A stretch of DNA of 8,241 nucleotides from Methanoregula sp. (GTDB lineage: Archaea; Halobacteriota; Methanomicrobia; Methanomicrobiales; Methanospirillaceae), in assembly GCA_030653335.1 (NCBI GenBank), contig JAURZP010000497.1:1-8241 (forward strand), given 5' to 3'. The number at the start of each line of letters is the position of its first letter. The first letter of the stretch is position 1. A program made the translations under genes and the position numbers. The notes under the pieces are model-generated. The model had not been told where the DNA came from. It saw nothing but the letters and a program-made list of their open reading frames with translations, and did not search any database. This document shows, piece after piece, positions 5,800 to 8,241 of the stretch.

Positions 5800-5971
5800 C
5801 TCTTCAATGCACTGATGGTAAAATGAGATTAAAAAATATGATGGTATCTTTTAACTCCCCGTTGGAAGATTGCCACCCTCTTTAAGATCAGGAATGATTC
5901 ATTTTTACTTTTTTTAAAAGTCCCGGCCGCTTGTTACGGTCCAATTCCACTTTTTTTCCAGGCAGTAATAC
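5800..5971. other. AT-rich spacer with T-runs, no gene seen
   Basis: This stretch separates the ATPase stub from the three-gene operon. It contains + strand T7 tracts at 5909-5915 and 5951-5957 and a minus-strand T6 at 5831-5836. The last of these could terminate the minus-strand operon. No coding frame or stable hairpin stands out. Confidence 0.4.
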
Positions 5972-6334
5972 TCATGCTTCCGGTATAACTGGAGATCCGT
6001 CCCTGCGAATCTCGATGACCCGGTCATTATAGATACGAAAATACTGCCAGGCTCCCCAGGGTGCGAGGACATGGATCTCCCGGCTGACCACGGGACTCAG
6101 TGGCACGTTCCGGAGTCCATGGATCACCTCTTTGAACATTCGTTCGATCTCGTTTGGGTCGCACTCATGGGTCCGGATTCTCATTACCCGGATGAACACG
6201 ACCTGCGTGCCGGTAAAAAGGAGGAGATCGGTAAAGAACCCCGGCATCAGGGAAATATTCAGGACCGTCCCTCGTATCGCGGTATTTTTAGCGGCTTTGT
6301 CGATTGCCATTTTTGGTTTTGGTCCGTGGGTCAT
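5972..6334 (-). CDS. Uncharacterised protein, third gene of a coupled operon; possible PD-(D/E)XK-like fold
   Basis: 120 residues, not recognised. The start ATG overlaps the TGA of the preceding gene in an ATGA quartet, which supports both the start and translational coupling. The N-terminal 30 residues are basic. The segment 30-52 (MPGFFTDLLLFTGTQVVFIRVMR) has an Asp at 36 followed by two hydrophobic strands, reminiscent of the D-(x)n-(V/I)-x-V-K core of restriction-endonuclease-like folds, with Met51 where Lys would be expected. The C-terminal half has an amphipathic helix (59-76) and the aromatic motif APWGAWQYFRIYNDRVIEI (91-109). No signal peptide or membrane span. The nuclease resemblance is my reading of a pattern and is weak; the protein may simply be a cytoplasmic factor specific to methanogens. 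Codon use matches the two genes before it. Confidence 0.72.
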   Translation of the reverse strand: MTHGPKPKMAIDKAAKNTAIRGTVLNISLMPGFFTDLLLFTGTQVVFIRVMRIRTHECDPNEIERMFKEVIHGLRNVPLSPVVSREIHVLAPWGAWQYFRIYNDRVIEIRRDGSPVIPEA

Positions 6335-6600
6335 GCCTCACACTCTCCACAGGGTGGGTTGTGCCCGGTGTCATTTTCATGAGATCTACTTTCATGGACA
6401 TACACTATGCAGCTGCACGCGGGTGTAAGTTCCTTTGGCGGAATCTTGACCCGGATCGAGAGGTTATAATGGTGACAGTGCGTCCGTTTTACGCTGATGC
6501 GGTACACGCTGTCGCCCATCTGGTTAATCTGGTACGCGATCTCACGGGGCAGGAGGTAGAGCGGGACGGAGATCTCTTTTACGGATCTGCTCTGTTTCAT
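6331..6600 (-). CDS. Small Cys/His-rich uncharacterised protein, second gene of a coupled operon
   Basis: 89 residues, not recognised. It starts in an ATGA overlap with the upstream gene and ends in an ATGA overlap with the downstream gene, so it is the middle of a three-gene unit. The N-terminal half is strand-rich (EISVPLYLLPREIAYQI). A central THCHHYNLSIRVKIPP segment precedes a C-terminal half with ACSC, several His, and CGEC near the end (Cys at 62, 64, 84 and 87). This CxC...CxxC spacing could bind one zinc ion or form an iron-sulfur or disulphide site. No signal peptide or transmembrane helix is visible, so zinc binding in the cytoplasm is the simplest reading. Function unknown. Confidence 0.72.
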   Translation of the reverse strand: MKQSRSVKEISVPLYLLPREIAYQINQMGDSVYRISVKRTHCHHYNLSIRVKIPPKELTPACSCIVYVHESRSHENDTGHNPPCGECEA

Positions 6601-7100
6601 ACTGACCGCCTGTGCTCTTTAAGTGCGGTTAACCGGCTGTTGAGCCGGTCGATCTTTTTTGTGGCCCGCTCTACCATCCGATCCTGCTTTTCGTAGAGAG
6701 AGATGATGAGGTCTTCTGACTTCTCCCCCACATCTTCTGACTTCTCCTCCGCATCCTGAATTGCCGGTGCGGTTGTATAGTTCCTGTTGACAACCGGTCT
6801 GATCTCCCCATTGTAGAGTACCCCCATCCCAATGACGAGCGTCTTCTGACTCTTTTTAAGAGATGCCCGGTAGATTTCTTGTGTGAATGCCGCAGGTTTC
6901 AGTGTAGTTCCGGCAATCTGTCCGATTGCCAGGGAACAGGAAAATCCGTACGGATTCTCCGGTGCCTTAAGGATGCTGTCAAATCCCGTTAATGAGAAGA
7001 ATTCTTCCCTGTTTTCCCCCGTCTGGTGTTTATTGATTCCTGTTGCGTTCTTTTGTCCGGTCCCGGCCACACACTGATAATTTGTCGATTCAATTTCCAT
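6597..7100 (-). CDS. Uncharacterised protein with C-terminal coiled coil, first gene of a coupled operon
   Basis: 167 residues from the ATG at 7100. An in-frame GTG at 7109 would add three residues, but a GGTGAT ribosome site at 7105-7110 overlaps that GTG and lies at normal distance from the ATG, so ATG is preferred. The N-terminal 110 residues look globular, with the motifs ENPYGFSCSLAIGQIAGTTL and VIGMGVLYNGEIRPVVNR. A charged linker holds a seven-residue near-duplication (EEKSED, then GEKSED), and the last 40 residues, rich in Glu, Lys, Arg and Leu, should form a coiled coil suited to oligomerisation. No domain family recognised and no membrane signal. The stop overlaps the start of the next gene (ATGA). 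The upstream region is AT-rich with no single convincing TATA box. Confidence 0.75.
   Translation of the reverse strand: MEIESTNYQCVAGTGQKNATGINKHQTGENREEFFSLTGFDSILKAPENPYGFSCSLAIGQIAGTTLKPAAFTQEIYRASLKKSQKTLVIGMGVLYNGEIRPVVNRNYTTAPAIQDAEEKSEDVGEKSEDLIISLYEKQDRMVERATKKIDRLNSRLTALKEHRRSV
6712..6753. repeat. 21-bp tandem duplication inside the coiled-coil gene
   Basis: Bases 6712-6732 and 6733-6753 match at 19 of 21 positions (both begin TCTTCTGACTTCTC). The period is a multiple of three, so the duplication adds seven residues (xEKSEDx) without breaking the frame. Confidence 0.75.
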
Positions 7101-7104
7101 ATAT

Positions 7105-7110
7105 ATCACC
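7105..7110 (-). promoter_or_regulatory. Ribosome binding site of the three-gene operon
   Basis: GGTGAT on the minus strand, four bases before the ATG at 7100, pairs with the 3' end of 16S rRNA. It decides the start: the alternative GTG at 7109 lies inside this site. Confidence 0.65.
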
Positions 7111-7354
7111 TTTTTTTGTTGTTTTTTTTAGTCTCCTGCGGTTCTTTTTTTAGGGATGTTTTTGTGCGCCTGAAGATGAGAAGATTTTTTTTTGAAATTT
7201 CCCACCTTCGATTCGCATCTGCTCTCTGTTACAACCTCTTAATCTTCGGCCCGGCGAGAGCAGCAACTCTGTTATTCGTTCCTGTCCACGATTTTTAAAC
7301 GGCTAAGCTATCCGTACGATCTTATGCAGGGAATTAACAACTTGGGGCCGTCGT

Positions 7355-7660
7355 TCAATGACGATGTATGCGAGAAGAGGCGGGCACAATTTCTACAGCT
7401 GAAGGGCCCGTAATAATATTCCTTAAGCCGTTAGTCCAGTTAGTCGATGCAATGAGAACCCAAAGCGTGTGCCGGAGGGAGCAGGGGGACTCTTCCCCAA
7501 TGCACTTCATTCCCTTTTGGCTTCGCATGCAGGTTAACATAATTCCGCTCACGGACAGCATGGAGATGAAGAAGAACCTGGAGTAGAATGTTGCAACTTT
7601 TTTTGTTGCCCCCAGCTTCTGCATCTTCCTCATCATCCGTTTGCAGATTACTTCGGTCAT
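7355..7660 (-). CDS. Possible small protein with one hydrophobic segment
   Basis: 101 codons, not recognised. Support for translation comes from the 5' end: a TATA-like GTTATAAG region at 7688-7695 (minus strand CTTATAAC) about 32 bp upstream, and a GGAG site at 7669-7672, eight bases before the ATG. The N-terminus is strongly basic (CKRMMRKMQKLGATKK), followed by a hydrophobic stretch at about 29-45 (RFFFISMLSVSGIMLTC) that could be a membrane helix or protein core. The second half has four Cys or Trp-rich segments but no motif I know. Against it, the opposite strand is also open here (7368-7586), and the A7 tract GCAACAAAAAAAGTTGC inside codons 23-28 could mark a frameshift or a hairpin. 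It lies 254 bp upstream of the operon on the same strand and might belong with it. Treat as tentative. Confidence 0.42.
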   Translation of the reverse strand: MTEVICKRMMRKMQKLGATKKVATFYSRFFFISMLSVSGIMLTCMRSQKGMKCIGEESPCSLRHTLWVLIASTNWTNGLRNIITGPSAVEIVPASSRIHRH

Positions 7661-8160
7661 GCTATAATCTCCTGTAGGGAGATCGAGGTTATAAGGATGG
7701 CGGTCACTGTGAAAAATTTCGCAGTCATCCAGCGTTTTTGCAGGAATCCGGGCTCGTAACGCGGTTTTTTTGGGGTCCAGTTGTCTGACACAAAAAAAGC
7801 GCGGCGCGACCCGGACGAAAAAACGGTTTTTAGAGGGATTTCAGGGCAAACCGGTTGGAATTTGGGGAAGGGTGCCGCATCGATCAGATAACCGCACTTT
7901 TTGTTGCAATAGCTCTTGTAAGAATGCTGCCAGATGTTTTTTTTTGGCTCCCGCTCCTGGGCTGGAATAGTACTTGATAGGTATGGGGGTTTTTAGTTTT
8001 CCTGAAGGGTGAATGGGGTGATGTAGAAGTGGGAAAAATATGGTGGGGGATTTGATGCTTAACGGGGCTTTTACCCCACAGCCTTTGTGTATACCTGTGG
8101 AGGTGATCTGCTATTCCTGAACGGGTACTCCGGCGCTTTTTTTGGGTTCTGCCTCGCTTT
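7661..8160. other. Gene-poor stretch with T-runs and hairpins
   Basis: No convincing coding frame was found on either strand; the longest open frame (7770-7970, +) lacks a start with a ribosome site and has unlikely composition. The region contains the promoter elements of the possible 101-codon gene, + strand T7-T10 tracts near 7766 and 7935, and a minus-strand GCG(CCG)CGC hairpin followed by T7 (7792-7807) that looks like an intrinsic terminator. Paired elements at 8064-8108 are listed separately. I did not recognise any structural RNA. Confidence 0.4.
8064..8108 (+). other. Two mutually exclusive hairpins next to a perfect Shine-Dalgarno sequence
   Basis: GGGG (8064-8067) can pair with CCCC (8074-8077), or CCACAG (8076-8081) with CTGTGG (8095-8100); the two stems share bases. 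The second stem overlaps GGAGGTGATC (8099-8108), an exact complement of the methanogen 16S 3' end. No ATG, GTG or TTG follows at usable distance, so no gene can be attached to it. Confidence 0.25.
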
Positions 8161-8241
8161 TTAAGCGTCAGGTTCCTTTTTACTCTCCATTAGTAATCGC
8201 CTCAACATTGCCCGTGCATTATTTGCCCGGTGAGCCACGTG
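8161..8241 (-). CDS. C-terminal end of an unidentified protein (partial)
   Basis: The minus-strand frame is open from the right edge to TAA at 8161-8163 and encodes 26 residues containing HRANNARAMLRRLLMESKK. The composition (Arg, Leu, Ala, Lys, ending KKEPDA) suggests an amphipathic helix with a charged tail, which is common at protein ends. The rest of the gene, including its start, lies outside the window. The other two minus frames are interrupted sooner and read less protein-like. No family can be assigned. Confidence 0.5.
   Translation of the reverse strand, partial: HVAHRANNARAMLRRLLMESKKEPDA

Noticed and set aside
7926..7968. GC-rich GGCTCCCGCTCCTGGGCT stretch as a possible tRNA 3' part
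   Set aside because: No T-loop GTTCGA motif, no acceptor pairing and no anticodon arm could be built around it.
7770..7970. 66-codon plus-strand open frame
   Set aside because: No ribosome site, low-complexity basic composition, no homologous motif, and T-runs inside; probably chance.
8099..8108. GGAGGTGATC as the complement of a 16S rRNA 3' end, hinting at an rRNA gene
   Set aside because: Flanking sequence does not match the conserved 16S end on the opposite strand, so it is only a Shine-Dalgarno-like string.

Overview
The window looks like chromosomal DNA from a methanogenic archaeon, most likely of the Methanomicrobiales (Methanoregula-like). The strongest indicator is an overlapping ycaO-tfuA pair of the type that installs thioglycine in methyl-coenzyme M reductase (Mcr). 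TATA-like boxes with very short or no leaders, GGTGA-type ribosome sites and the style of the histidine-kinase tails also fit. The genus is an inference; no rRNA or tRNA was found to settle it.

Layout, left to right. (1) Bases 1-651, +: 3' part of a secreted or surface protein with a Pro/Thr linker, a 12-cysteine cluster and a beta-rich C-terminal domain, followed by a hairpin plus T-run terminator. (2) 867-1829, -: a four-helix membrane protein carrying a Schlafen-type AlbA_2 domain. (3) 1939-3754, -: ycaO then tfuA, overlapping by 38 bp. (4) 3854-4080: a small gene graveyard, with the last 44 codons of a metallo-beta-lactamase-fold hydrolase on - abutting the last 31 codons of a sensor histidine kinase on +. 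(5) 4260-5525, +: an intact AAA_14/DUF4143 ATPase with a 9-bp inverted repeat upstream. (6) 5528-5839: a second, frameshifted histidine-kinase tail on +, then the N-terminal stub of a different DUF4143-type ATPase on -. (7) 5972-7100, -: three small unrecognised genes joined by ATGA stop/start overlaps, clearly one operon. (8) 7111-8160: a mostly gene-poor stretch rich in T-runs, with one possible 101-codon gene at 7355-7660 (-). (9) 8161-8241, -: the last 26 codons of a gene that enters from the right edge.

How the parts work together: ycaO-tfuA is the only pathway that can be named firmly (post-translational thioamidation of McrA). The lone ATPase sits between remnants of two histidine kinases, a hydrolase and a second ATPase, which marks 3.85-5.84 kb as a site of repeated insertion, recombination and decay. 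The three-gene operon at 5972-7100 is the best candidate for an undescribed system: its genes are tightly coupled, and it encodes a cysteine/histidine-rich small protein, a coiled-coil-tailed protein and a possible nuclease-fold protein, none of which I recognise. I saw no CRISPR array, intact insertion sequence, rRNA or tRNA.
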